DNA from: JALUZX01 sp964561605
Lineage (GTDB): Bacteria > Planctomycetota > UBA1135 > JALUZX01
Assembly (NCBI GenBank): GCA_964561605.1
Contig: CAZLQD010000022.1
Location: 9,250-73,249 of the forward strand
Reading direction: 5' to 3'
Length of the DNA stretch: 64,000 nt
In this document: one piece after another, positions 24,659 through 32,891 of the stretch
How the letters are laid out: each line of letters opens with the position of its first letter
How positions within the stretch are numbered: position 1 is the stretch's first letter
Program-made: the position numbers and the translations under genes
Notes under the pieces: generated by a model
What the model saw: the letters and a program-made list of their open reading frames with translations, nothing else
The model's database searches: none
What the model was told of the DNA's origin: nothing

Positions 24659-25016
24659 GTTCGGGTTCCTTTCTTCCTTGGTATCGAATCCTGGAGAACC
24701 CAGGGTGAGAAGAAAAGCCCCAAAAAGGACCGGCACCCCCTCTCCTGGACCCTGCCGGAAAATTCCGATGGGATAGAGGTTGCACGAACCGGCCGGGAGA
24801 CCCGGCCCCTCCCGACCAGAGAACCGCCATGCCGAACCCCAGCCGCCAGATCCTCTCCCCCCACCCGGGAGGCTTCCCGGGTGGGTCCCCTCCCTGGGGA
24901 AAACGGCTGGATCGCAGGCTCCGAGGCCCGGCGACCTCCCCCTCCCCGCGGACGGGTTCCCCACCTCCCGCCCAAAGGGGCCTCCAGGGCGGCCTCCCAC
25001 GGGAAAGGAGGAAAAG
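24659..25016. other. 358-base divergent intergenic region with a perfect hairpin
   Basis: This region lies between asnB (minus) and the PIG-L gene (plus) and must hold both promoters. A perfect 11-pair hairpin CCCACCCGGGA / TCCCGGGTGGG with the loop GGCT spans 24860-24885. No T-run follows, so it is more likely a leader structure or regulator site than a terminator. A reading frame continues upstream of the PIG-L ATG but is Pro/Arg-rich and non-homologous. I see no small gene. Confidence 0.5.
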
Positions 25017-25943
25017 ATGACCCGGTCCATCCCGGCCCGGGCGGCCCGGCGGGTTCTCTGGTCCCTCCTCCGGAGCCGGGCGAAGACGAGCCCCTCCCAA
25101 GAGGACCTTTCCGCCCCGGCCCTCTTCCTCTCCCCCCACAAAGACGACGAAACCCTCGGAGCCGGCGCCACCCTCCTTTCCAAGGTCGCCGCCGGGGCCC
25201 CGGTGAAGATCCTCTTCTTCACCGACGGCAGGAACTCCTGCCAGGGACTGATGTCCCCCCGGGAGCTCTCGGCCCTCCGGACAGAAGAGGCCCTGGCGGC
25301 GGGAAGCAAGATGGGCCTGGGAAAGGAAGACCTCATCTTCCTGGAGCTGGAGGACTCCAGGCTGGAAGACTTCCACGACCAGGCCGTCCAGGGTGTCCTG
25401 GCCGCCTTGGAGGACTTCCGCCCCCGGGAGGTCTACATCCCCTACAAGGGCGAAACCATAGAAGACCACCTGGCCGCCCGCCGGGCCTCCCTGGAGGCCC
25501 TTTCCCGGGCCGGCCGGCCCGTGAGGGTTCACGAGTATCCCGTGTGGTTCTGGTTCGCCTGGCCCTGGGTGACCATCCCCAGGCTGGCCCTGAGAGAAAA
25601 ACCCGCCTGGATCTTCTCGGGCCTGGCTTCTGGGTTCCGCCTTCTCCTGGACTTCAACCGCCTGGTCCCAACAGAGGGCCTCCTGGAAAGGAAGCGGGAA
25701 ATCCTGGCCTGCTACAAGTCCCAAACCACAAAGCTGGCGGACGATCCCCGGTGGACCACTCTCGGCGAAATCGGGGACGGAGCCTTCCTGGAATGTTTCT
25801 TCCGGGCCTACGAGCCCTTCCACTCCTATGATCTCTCTCCTTCCACGGAGGAAACTTTGGATTCCAAGAATCCTCCCCTTCCTGCCGAAATCAATAAGGA
25901 AGAAGGAGTAACGTCGGCCCCCAACTCCAGGAAAGGTTCATGA
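25017..25943 (+). CDS. PIG-L/LmbE family N-deacetylase
   Basis: 308 residues. Zinc-dependent deacetylase of N-acetylglucosaminyl-type groups. The metal site is 'SPHKDDETLGAGATL' (PHPDDE in most members; here Pro is Lys) with the third ligand His in 'TIEDHLAARRASLEAL'. 'VKILFFTDGRNS' and 'SALRTEEALAAG' are family blocks. ATG 25017 is chosen for AAAGGAGG seven bases upstream; the frame is open further but has no homologous sequence there. The stop overlaps the next glycosyltransferase start by 4 bases (ATGA), so the two are coupled and probably act on the same glycan. Confidence 0.9.
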   Translation: MTRSIPARAARRVLWSLLRSRAKTSPSQEDLSAPALFLSPHKDDETLGAGATLLSKVAAGAPVKILFFTDGRNSCQGLMSPRELSALRTEEALAAGSKMGLGKEDLIFLELEDSRLEDFHDQAVQGVLAALEDFRPREVYIPYKGETIEDHLAARRASLEALSRAGRPVRVHEYPVWFWFAWPWVTIPRLALREKPAWIFSGLASGFRLLLDFNRLVPTEGLLERKREILACYKSQTTKLADDPRWTTLGEIGDGAFLECFFRAYEPFHSYDLSPSTEETLDSKNPPLPAEINKEEGVTSAPNSRKGS

Positions 25944-27028
25944 GAGTCACCTTCCTCTTGCCCTATGCGGATCTCTCCGGCGGAGTCCGGGTGGTCTCCA
26001 TCCATGCAAGGAAACTCCTGGAGCGGGGTCACCAAGTCCAAGTGGTCTCCTTCTTCCAAAAGGCCCCTTCTCTCAAAGACCGCCTCAAAGCCCTCTTCAC
26101 GCGCACGAACCTCGAAATCCTGGAGAAACAGGGCCCCAGCCACCTGGACACTTCCGAGGTCCCCTGGAGGATCCTGAAAAGCCCGGCGGCCCTGGAAGAC
26201 TGCACCCTTCCCGAGGCCGACCTTCTGGTCACCACCTGGTGGGAGACCGTGGAGTGGACCAGGGGACTCTCCCTCTCCCGGGGGATTCCCGTCCATTTCG
26301 TCCAGGCCTACGAGGTCTTCGGAGGCCCCGAGGAGAAGATCCACGAGATCCTCTCCATGCCGACCTTCAAGATCACCGTCTCCCGCTGGCTCAAAGATCT
26401 CCTGGAAAAGAAATTCGGCCACGACCCGGACCGGATCGCCCTGGTCCCAAATACGGTGGACACAGAATTCTTCCAAGCGCCACCCCGGGGGAAGCAGGCC
26501 GTTCCCAGGGTGGGCGTGATCTACACAACCACCCACAACAAGGGCTGCGACCTGGCTATCGACGCCTTCGAAAAGGCCCGCCGGACGGAGCCCCGCCTCC
26601 AACTGGTCTCCTTCGGGAAGATCCCCAAGCCCGAACTCCCCCGGGGTGCCTCCTACTTCGTATCTCCCCCCCAGGAGAAGATCCCCTCGATCTACGCCTC
26701 CTGCGACGCCTGGATCTTCTCGGGGAGGAACGAGGGCTTCGGCCTCCCCATCCTGGAAGCCATGGCCTGCCGCACCCCCGTGGCGGCCACCCCGGCGGGA
26801 GCGGCCCCTGAAATCCTGAAGAAGGGGGGCGGAATCCTCGTCCAGGATTTCAGTTCCGACTCCCTGGCCGAGGCCATCCTGGAGATCGTCTCCCTGGAGG
26901 ATTCGTCCTGGCGGAAACTATCGGAAAAGGCCAGGGAGTCCGTGCTCGGATACACCTGGGACGACGCGGCGGACCTCTTCGAAAAGGCCCTGGAGAAAGC
27001 CCTCCGGAAAGGAGGCGGCGGGAAGTAG
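25940..27028 (+). CDS. Family 4 glycosyltransferase
   Basis: 362 residues, GT-B fold. The N-terminal domain starts 'MRVTFLLPYADLSGGVRVVS', typical of GT4 enzymes whose acceptor site faces a lipid or polymer. The C-terminal domain has 'VPNTVDTEFFQ', 'FSGRNEGFGLPILEAMACR' and 'TPVAATPAGAAPEIL', with the E-x7-E nucleotide-sugar motif. It is coupled to the PIG-L deacetylase by a 4-base overlap. The sugar donor and acceptor are unknown. It is convergent with the acyl carrier protein gene. Confidence 0.92.
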   Translation: MRVTFLLPYADLSGGVRVVSIHARKLLERGHQVQVVSFFQKAPSLKDRLKALFTRTNLEILEKQGPSHLDTSEVPWRILKSPAALEDCTLPEADLLVTTWWETVEWTRGLSLSRGIPVHFVQAYEVFGGPEEKIHEILSMPTFKITVSRWLKDLLEKKFGHDPDRIALVPNTVDTEFFQAPPRGKQAVPRVGVIYTTTHNKGCDLAIDAFEKARRTEPRLQLVSFGKIPKPELPRGASYFVSPPQEKIPSIYASCDAWIFSGRNEGFGLPILEAMACRTPVAATPAGAAPEILKKGGGILVQDFSSDSLAEAILEIVSLEDSSWRKLSEKARESVLGYTWDDAADLFEKALEKALRKGGGGK

Positions 27029-27084
27029 AAGCCCCTTTTCCGCAGTCCTTCTTCCCCCGCCTCCCCCCGATCGACCCTTCCGGC

Positions 27085-27351
27085 TCAGCCCTTCTTGGTC
27101 TCGACGAACCGGGCGATCTTCTCGATGGATCCGAAGTTTTCCGGGGTCAGGTCCTCGTCGTCCACCTCGACGCCGAAGGCCTCCTCAACGTAGGCAACCA
27201 TCTCCATGAACTTCGTCGAGTCCAGGATCCCCGCCTCCATCAGGTCCGTTCCGGCCTCGACGGCGTCGGCTTTCCCGTAACAGAACTCCCGGACCACGAA
27301 GGACGTGATCTTCTCCAGGATCTCTTCCATCTTCACCGTCTGTCCGTTCAT
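27085..27351 (-). CDS. Acyl carrier protein
   Basis: 88 residues, acidic. The 4'-phosphopantetheine site is Asp-Ser-Thr in 'LMEAGILDSTKFMEMV', followed by the helix 'VEEAFGVEVDDEDLTPENFG' that ends before 'IEKIARFVE'. ATG 27351 with AAGGGG upstream is preferred; a TTG at 27378 would add nine Lys/Gly-rich residues. The gene lies 23 bases after the export lipoprotein gene on the same strand. The DST form and the setting inside a polysaccharide region suggest a specialised ACP supplying an acyl or aminoacyl group for glycan modification rather than fatty-acid synthesis; this is inference. Confidence 0.88.
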   Translation of the reverse strand: MNGQTVKMEEILEKITSFVVREFCYGKADAVEAGTDLMEAGILDSTKFMEMVAYVEEAFGVEVDDEDLTPENFGSIEKIARFVETKKG

Positions 27352-27374
27352 TCCGGCCGCCCCTTTCCCCTTTT

Positions 27375-28088
27375 TCAATTTCTTGCACTCGATCCCACGT
27401 AGGCCCCCACGACCGTTCCCGGCTGTATGGGCAGGAGCCTTCGAATGTAGAGTTCCACCCAGTTACCCACATCCGCAACTCCGCTGGTCTGGACGAAGAC
27501 CGCGTCGTTGGGAAGAAGAGGGATGTCCGGCCCGCCCTCGTAGGCGATCTTGTTCAAGTCGATCCTGTAGAAAAAGGGTTTCCCGTCCCTCCCCTGCCTG
27601 AGGAGGAAGACCTCGGAGGTCTTGGCCGTGATCATGAATCCCCCCGCCGCCAGGACGGCCCGCATGAGGGTCATCCCCGGCCTGTAGGGTATGGCCTCAC
27701 CGCCCCGGCGGACCTCCCCCCCCACGTAGACCACCTGCTCGGAAGGCTCCATGAGAGTCACGTCCACGCTCGGCTGGGAGAAGATCTTCCCGTATCGGTC
27801 GGTCAATTCCTTGCGGAGGGACTCCAAGGTCATCCCCGAACAATTCAAGCTCCCGACTTTGAGAAAGGCGGCGCTCCCCTTGGGATCCACCACCACCTCC
27901 TGGGTGAGATCGGGCTGCCCCTCCAGGGTCACCCTGAGACGGTCTCCGGGCTGTACCGTATACCTGTTCCTCATGAAATCCGCCCACTGTCCCAGCAGGA
28001 CCTTGGGATCGGTCCTGGGGGAAGCGCAACTCCACAAGAGAAGGGCCGCACCAAGGCCGGCCCCGAAATACCTGGAAAGACGCATCAT
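27375..28088 (-). CDS. Wza-type polysaccharide export lipoprotein
   Basis: 237 residues. A signal peptide ends in the lipobox 'LLLWSCAS' with Cys21 as the lipidation site. The Poly_export domain starts at 'YTVQPGDRLRVTLEGQPDLT', and an SLBB domain follows at 'VVYVGGEVRRGGEAIPYRPG'. Such proteins form the periplasmic/outer-membrane channel of capsule or exopolysaccharide export. Only one SLBB domain is present and the protein is short compared with E. coli Wza, closer to the exopolysaccharide types of other phyla. It is divergent from the family 2 glycosyltransferase over 162 bases. No Wzc or Wzx is visible in the window. Confidence 0.9.
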   Translation of the reverse strand: MMRLSRYFGAGLGAALLLWSCASPRTDPKVLLGQWADFMRNRYTVQPGDRLRVTLEGQPDLTQEVVVDPKGSAAFLKVGSLNCSGMTLESLRKELTDRYGKIFSQPSVDVTLMEPSEQVVYVGGEVRRGGEAIPYRPGMTLMRAVLAAGGFMITAKTSEVFLLRQGRDGKPFFYRIDLNKIAYEGGPDIPLLPNDAVFVQTSGVADVGNWVELYIRRLLPIQPGTVVGAYVGSSARN

Positions 28089-28250
28089 GGCAGGGTTCTC
28101 CCTCCCGGATCTCCTGGGTCTCCTCCCTTTCCGCCTCCCGTCTCATTTCGGAGGAAAGGACCGGCCGTCTCAAGTCTCTTCCCCCGGCCCCCGGGCTGGA
28201 AGCCCCTTTTTGCCTTTCCAGGCCGCCCCACCCTGCTCCAGGATGGGGTC

Positions 28251-28994
28251 ATGGCGGCCCGACTTCCAGCCATGACCGTGGTGATCCCCTGCCGGGACGA
28301 AGAGGCGGCCCTTCCGGGCCTGGCCGGGGCCCTGGCTCCCTGGCGGGAGATCCCCGGCCTGGAGCTCCTCTTCGTGGACGACGGAAGCACCGACGGGACC
28401 CGGAAGGCCGTGGAGGCCCACTTCCCCGGCGCCCGGCTCCTCTCCCACCAGGCTCCCCGGGGCCTGGGTGCGGCCCTCAAGACGGGAACCTCCGCCGCCT
28501 CGGGGGAGCTGGTCGCCTGGTTCGACGCCGACGCTTCCTACGACCCGGCCCTCCTTCCAGAGATGGCCCGCCTCCTCGTGGAGGAGGAGGCCCATGCCGT
28601 CCTGGCCTCCCCCTGGCACCCCCGCGGTGGGGCCCTGGGCGTGCCCAAGAGCCGCCTCCTCCCCAGCGTGGCCGTCTCCCGGCTCTACCGGCTCCTGGGC
28701 CCGGGCCGCCTCTACACCTACACGGGTCTCTTCCGGGTCCACCGGAAAGACCTCCTCCTGCGGGCCCTCCCCGAAAGAGACGGTTTTCCCGGTGTTACCG
28801 AGAGTCTCCTTCGCCTTCTTCTCCTTGGAGGAAAGGTCCTGGAGGTTCCCGCCGTTCTCCACACGCGGAAGGCCGGCGCCTCCAAGATGCGGATTCTCCA
28901 GGTCGCGGCGGGCCACCTGGAACTCCTGGGCGCCCTCCTCCTTGGCAAACTCGGCCCCCAACGAGAAAAAAGGACCCCATGCGCCGACCTCTGA
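28251..28994 (+). CDS. Family 2 glycosyltransferase (polyprenyl-phosphate sugar synthase-like)
   Basis: 247 residues, GT-A fold. 'TVVIPCRDEEAALPGL', 'LLFVDDGSTDGTRKAV', 'RGLGAALKTGTSAASGELVA' and the 'WFDADASYDP' metal motif match DPM1/GtrB-like enzymes that move a sugar onto a polyprenyl phosphate. The C-terminal Leu-rich segment lacks the transmembrane pair of GtrB. ATG 28251 (AGGATGGGG upstream) is chosen; ATG 28272 is an alternative. The 3' end overlaps the aminotransferase gene by 16 bases. It is first in the operon with the sugar-modifying trio. Confidence 0.9.
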   Translation: MAARLPAMTVVIPCRDEEAALPGLAGALAPWREIPGLELLFVDDGSTDGTRKAVEAHFPGARLLSHQAPRGLGAALKTGTSAASGELVAWFDADASYDPALLPEMARLLVEEEAHAVLASPWHPRGGALGVPKSRLLPSVAVSRLYRLLGPGRLYTYTGLFRVHRKDLLLRALPERDGFPGVTESLLRLLLLGGKVLEVPAVLHTRKAGASKMRILQVAAGHLELLGALLLGKLGPQREKRTPCADL

Positions 28995-30199
28995 ACCTGC
29001 CCTCCGACCGGAATGCCGGCGGCCGGACTTTGGGAGAAGAAGAACTCTCCCTCCTGGAGGAAGTCCTCCGCTCGGGGAAACTCAACTCCACGGGAGGCAC
29101 CATGGTCCCCCGCTTCGAGGAGGAGTTCGCCCGCCTCCAGGGGCTTCCCCACGCCGTGGCCCTCTCCTCGGGGAGCGCCGCCGTCCACACGGCCCTGGCC
29201 GCCCTGGACCTGGAGCCCGGCGACGAAGTGATCACATCCCCCGTGACGGACATGGGGGCCATCGCCCCCATCCTCTGGCAAGGTGCGATCCCCGTCTTCT
29301 GCGACCTGGACCCCCGGACCCTCCTGGTGACGGCCGACACCATACGGGCGAAGATCACCTCCAGGACGAAGGCCGTCGTGGTGACCCACCTGTTCGGCCA
29401 CCCCTGCGCCATGGACGAGATCCTCGAGGCGGTAGGGAACATCCCCGTGGTGGAAGACTGCGCCCAGGCCCCGCTGGCCGAATGGAAGGGCCGCCTGGCC
29501 GGCACCTTCGGGACCTTCGCCGCCTACAGCTTCCAGCAAGGCAAGCACATCACCTGCGGCGAAGGAGGCATCCTGCTCACGGCGGACCCCGAACTGGCCC
29601 GCCGGGCCCGTCTCTTCGTCAACAAGGGCTGGCCTTACGGTGAGCCGAATCCGGACCACGAGTTCCTGGCCATGAACTTCCGGATGACCGAACTCCAAGG
29701 GGCCGTCCTCCTGGGCCAACTTCCCAAGCTCCCCGGAGTGGTCCGAAGCCGCCGGGAGACGGCCCGCCTCATGGACGAGCTCCTGGCGGGCATCCCGGGA
29801 GTGGAACCTCCCCCCCGGCCCGGGGAAGGCGAGCATTCCTACTGGAGGTATACTCTCCAGGTCGACGGGGAGACCCTTCCGGGGGGAGCCGCCGCCCTGG
29901 CGGAGATCCTCGGGAGGAACGGCCTTCCAGCCGCGCCCCACTACGTGGGAAAGCCGGCCTTCCAGCTCCGGGTCTTCCGGGAAAGGCGCACCCTGGGGAG
30001 GAGCCGGTGGCCCTGGGAGGGCTCCCGGCCCGGGGAGACCTTCCCCCCGGAGGATCCGGCGGACTTTCCCGGCACCTTCCAGGGCCTGGAGCGGGCCCTG
30101 GTCCTTCCCTGGAACGAACGCTATACCTCCCGGGACGTGGAGGAGATGGCCGCCCTCATCCGGGAGGCCGTGCAGACCCTCCGATCCCAGCCGGAGTAG
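28979..30199 (+). CDS. DegT/DnrJ/EryC1/StrS-family PLP sugar aminotransferase
   Basis: 406 residues. Transfers an amino group to a nucleotide-bound keto-sugar. 'LSSGSAAVHTALAALDLEPG', 'VVEDCAQAPLAEWKG' and the PLP lysine in 'YSFQQGKHITCGEGGIL' are diagnostic. The C-terminus 'ALVLPWNERYTSRDVEEMA' is normal for the family. It is followed after 3 bases by a Gfo/Idh oxidoreductase and then an acyltransferase, the same enzyme set as WbpE, WbpB and WbpD in making UDP-2,3-diacetamido-2,3-dideoxy-uronic acid. The exact sugar is not proven. Confidence 0.92.
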   Translation: MRRPLNLPSDRNAGGRTLGEEELSLLEEVLRSGKLNSTGGTMVPRFEEEFARLQGLPHAVALSSGSAAVHTALAALDLEPGDEVITSPVTDMGAIAPILWQGAIPVFCDLDPRTLLVTADTIRAKITSRTKAVVVTHLFGHPCAMDEILEAVGNIPVVEDCAQAPLAEWKGRLAGTFGTFAAYSFQQGKHITCGEGGILLTADPELARRARLFVNKGWPYGEPNPDHEFLAMNFRMTELQGAVLLGQLPKLPGVVRSRRETARLMDELLAGIPGVEPPPRPGEGEHSYWRYTLQVDGETLPGGAAALAEILGRNGLPAAPHYVGKPAFQLRVFRERRTLGRSRWPWEGSRPGETFPPEDPADFPGTFQGLERALVLPWNERYTSRDVEEMAALIREAVQTLRSQPE

Positions 30200-30202
30200 C
30201 CC

Positions 30203-31207
30203 ATGGATTCCTTGGAGACTCGATTTCCCCTCCTGCTCGTCGGCGCCGGCCGCTGGGGCCGGGCCTGGATCCAGGCTCTCTCCCGGCGCCTCCCCGAAGC
30301 GGAAGGCGCCGAGATCCTGGCCGCCTGCGACCCCGATCCCGGGGCGGGCCCAGCCGCCCTGAGCCTGGAGAAGGGACTCGTCGAGCCCGACCTGGAGAGG
30401 ATCCTGGAGAAGGTGGAACCCGCCGGGGCCGTCCTGGCCACTCCCCCCCACACCCACGCCGAACTGGCCCGCCGGCTCCTCCGGGCGGGGATCCCCGTCC
30501 TCTGCGAGAAGCCCTTGGCCCCCACCCTGGAGGACTCCCGGGCCATGCTGGAGGCCGCCGCCAGGGAGGGAACGCCCCTCTTCCTGGCCTCGAAGTACCG
30601 CTTCTGTCCCGACGTGAAGAGGGCCGGCGAGATCCTGGCCTCGGGCGCCCTGGGCGAGCCCCTCACCTGCCTGGTCTACTTCTCCGGGTTCTTCCCCGTG
30701 GAAGGAACCTGGCGGGCCAGGCCCGAACTCTCCGGGGGAGGGGTGGTGGCCGACAACGCCCCCCACGTGGCGGACCTGGCCCGCCTGATGCTGGGTCCGG
30801 CGGAAGGGGCCTGGGCCTTCCCCCTTCCCAAGGTCCAGGACGTGCCCGTCGAGGACTCGGCCTGGGTCCATTTCCGTCACAGGGCAGGCAAGCTGACCAC
30901 GGCCTTCCTCTCCTGGTCCCTGGCGCCGGTCCATCCCTGGTATTGCCAGGTGGAGTGCACCGAAGGATCCCTCCTCCTGGGATGGAAGGAGTCCCGCCAC
31001 CACGTGAAGGACGCCCCCGACTGGGTGGTCTTCGGCGGAGGGTTCGACCGGGACCTGGCCCTGGCCTCCATGGCCGGTGCCTTCGCCCGGGCCGTCCGGG
31101 GGGAGGAGCCCTTCCCCATGAGCACCGAAGAAGCCCTGGACACGGCCCGGGCATCCTCGGCGGCGGTCCGCTCCCTGGATACGGGCCGGATGGAGGCGAT
31201 CCTTTGA
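30203..31207 (+). CDS. Gfo/Idh/MocA-family oxidoreductase (WbpB-like)
   Basis: 334 residues. An N-terminal Rossmann fold (LLLVGAGRWGRAWIQAL) is followed by 'GAVLATPPHTHAELARRLL' and the signature Glu-Lys-Pro in 'PVLCEKPLAPTLEDS'. The C-terminal sheet has 'GGGVVADNAPHVADLARLML'. It is NAD(P)-dependent and would oxidise a sugar C3 hydroxyl to the keto-sugar used by the preceding aminotransferase. The stop TGA overlaps the next gene's TTG start (TTGA), so the two are coupled. Confidence 0.9.
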   Translation: MDSLETRFPLLLVGAGRWGRAWIQALSRRLPEAEGAEILAACDPDPGAGPAALSLEKGLVEPDLERILEKVEPAGAVLATPPHTHAELARRLLRAGIPVLCEKPLAPTLEDSRAMLEAAAREGTPLFLASKYRFCPDVKRAGEILASGALGEPLTCLVYFSGFFPVEGTWRARPELSGGGVVADNAPHVADLARLMLGPAEGAWAFPLPKVQDVPVEDSAWVHFRHRAGKLTTAFLSWSLAPVHPWYCQVECTEGSLLLGWKESRHHVKDAPDWVVFGGGFDRDLALASMAGAFARAVRGEEPFPMSTEEALDTARASSAAVRSLDTGRMEAIL

Positions 31208-31812
31208 CGGGCCCCACCAGGCCTCCCAGGATTCATCCCACGGCCCTGGTGGAAGAAGGGGTCCGGATCGGCGAAGGGACCGCCCTCTGGGACGGTGTCC
31301 ACATCCGGCGGGGCACCACCATAGGAAGGTCCTGCATCCTGGGCGAGAAGACCTACGTGGCCTACGACGTCCGGATCGGCGACCTGGTCAAGATCAACGC
31401 CCACGTATACATCTGCACGGGCGTCACCCTCGAGGACGGGGTGATGGTGGCGGCGGGGGTGATCTTCACCAACGACCGCTTCCCCCGGGCGGCGGACCCG
31501 GACCTGCGGGAACTCCTCCCCTCCGAGCCCGGGGAAGAGACCGAACACACCCTGGTGAAGGAAGGGGCCACCCTGGGATCGGGAGCCGTCATCGGCCCAG
31601 GCGTGACCATAGGAAAGTGGGCCATGGTGGGCATGGGGTCGGTGGTCACCAGGGACGTCCCCGACTTCGCCCTGGTCCTGGGAAACCCGGCGGCCCGGGC
31701 GGGCTGGGTCTGCCGGTGCGGAAAGAAGCTTCCCGACGCTTCCAGGCCGGTCTGTCCCTCCTGCGGGCGGGCCTACCGGCTCCTGGAGGGGGAGGGCCTG
31801 GCCGAGGATTGA
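31204..31812 (+). CDS. Hexapeptide-repeat N-acetyltransferase with C-terminal zinc ribbon (WbpD-like)
   Basis: 202 residues. A left-handed beta-helix of hexapeptide repeats runs from 'IHPTALVEEGVRIGEG' to 'MGSVVTRDVPDFALVLGNPA', with an 'IFTNDRFPRA' acetyl-CoA/substrate loop as in WbpD/WlbB. The last ~40 residues form a Cys4 ribbon, Cys-Arg-Cys and Cys-Pro-Ser-Cys. Predicted to acetylate the amino-sugar made by the previous two enzymes. The start is TTG 31204, overlapping the preceding stop; no ATG fits. It ends the operon; a weak hairpin (CCTTG...CAAGG) follows. Confidence 0.88.
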   Translation: MTGPTRPPRIHPTALVEEGVRIGEGTALWDGVHIRRGTTIGRSCILGEKTYVAYDVRIGDLVKINAHVYICTGVTLEDGVMVAAGVIFTNDRFPRAADPDLRELLPSEPGEETEHTLVKEGATLGSGAVIGPGVTIGKWAMVGMGSVVTRDVPDFALVLGNPAARAGWVCRCGKKLPDASRPVCPSCGRAYRLLEGEGLAED

Positions 31813-31943
31813 AGACCTTGCCCCTCAAGGGGTTTCGTCCCACAATCCCCTTCCCGCGGACGTAGGAAGAAGGCTTTCTCTTCCCTGTTTCTTCCACGAG
31901 GCGGAAAAGGCCTCGTTCCACGGTGCATCCAGGAGGAAAGGCA

Positions 31944-32870
31944 ATGCCCGAGAACGTCGATGTCCTGATTCTGGGTTCCGGCCCGGCCGGCGAAACCGCC
32001 GCCATCTACGCCGCCAGGGCGGAGTTGAAGACGGTTGTCCTCACGGGCCTCCAGGCGGGCGGCCAACTCACGATCACCACGGAAGTGGAGAATTTTCCCG
32101 GCTTTCCCGAGGGCATCCAGGGGCCGGAGCTCATGGAGAAGTTCAACCGCCAGTCCGCCCGGTTCGGCGCCGAGCACAAGGTGGCGGAAGCAAAGAAGGT
32201 GGACCTCTCCAAGCGCCCCTTCCAGGTCTGGACCTCCTCGGGGGAAGAGCCCGACTTCCTGGCCCGGGCCCTGATCGTGGCCACGGGAGCCTCGGCCCGC
32301 TGGCTGGACCACCCCTCGGTGGAGCGCCTCAAGAACAAGGGGATCTCGGCCTGCGCGACTTGTGACGGCTTCTTCTTCCGGGACAAGGACATCTGCGTCG
32401 TCGGCGGCGGTGATTCCGCCATGGAGGAAGCCCTCTTCCTCTCCCGTTTCGGAAAGAGGGTGAGGATCATCCACAGGAGGGACCAGTTCCGGGCCTCCAA
32501 GGCCATGCAGAAGAAAGTATTCGAGAACCCCAAGATCGAGATCCTCTGGGACACCGTCGTGGAGGAGGCCCTGGGAGAGGAGAGGCTCACAGGGCTCAGG
32601 CTCCGGAACGTGAAGACCGGCGAGGTCTGGGAGACCGAGACGGACGGGCTCTTCATGGCCCTGGGCCACGTGCCCAACACGGCCTTCCTGGAAGGACAGC
32701 TCGAGCTGGACGAGAAGGGCTACATCAAGACCGTCCCAGGCTCGGCCCGCACCTCCGTGGAGGGGGTCTTCGCCTGCGGGGACGTGCAGGATCCGATCTA
32801 CAGGCAGGCCATCACAGCGGCCGGCTCGGGTTGCATGGCCGCCATCGAGGCGGAACGGTTCCTGGGCTGA
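31944..32870 (+). CDS. trxB: Thioredoxin reductase
   Basis: 308 residues. FAD-binding 'DVLILGSGPAGETAAIYAAR', the redox-active CxxC in 'SACATCDGFFF' near residue 135, NADPH-binding 'VVGGGDSAMEEAL' and C-terminal 'VFACGDVQDPIYRQAITAAG'. Passes electrons from NADPH to thioredoxin. ATG 31944 has AGGAGGAAA upstream. No thioredoxin gene is next to it. It could in principle feed the exported thioredoxin-like proteins at 3.5-7 kb through membrane carriers, but nothing in the sequence links them. Confidence 0.95.
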   Translation: MPENVDVLILGSGPAGETAAIYAARAELKTVVLTGLQAGGQLTITTEVENFPGFPEGIQGPELMEKFNRQSARFGAEHKVAEAKKVDLSKRPFQVWTSSGEEPDFLARALIVATGASARWLDHPSVERLKNKGISACATCDGFFFRDKDICVVGGGDSAMEEALFLSRFGKRVRIIHRRDQFRASKAMQKKVFENPKIEILWDTVVEEALGEERLTGLRLRNVKTGEVWETETDGLFMALGHVPNTAFLEGQLELDEKGYIKTVPGSARTSVEGVFACGDVQDPIYRQAITAAGSGCMAAIEAERFLG

Positions 32871-32891
32871 GAAAACCGGGAGGAGAGACCC

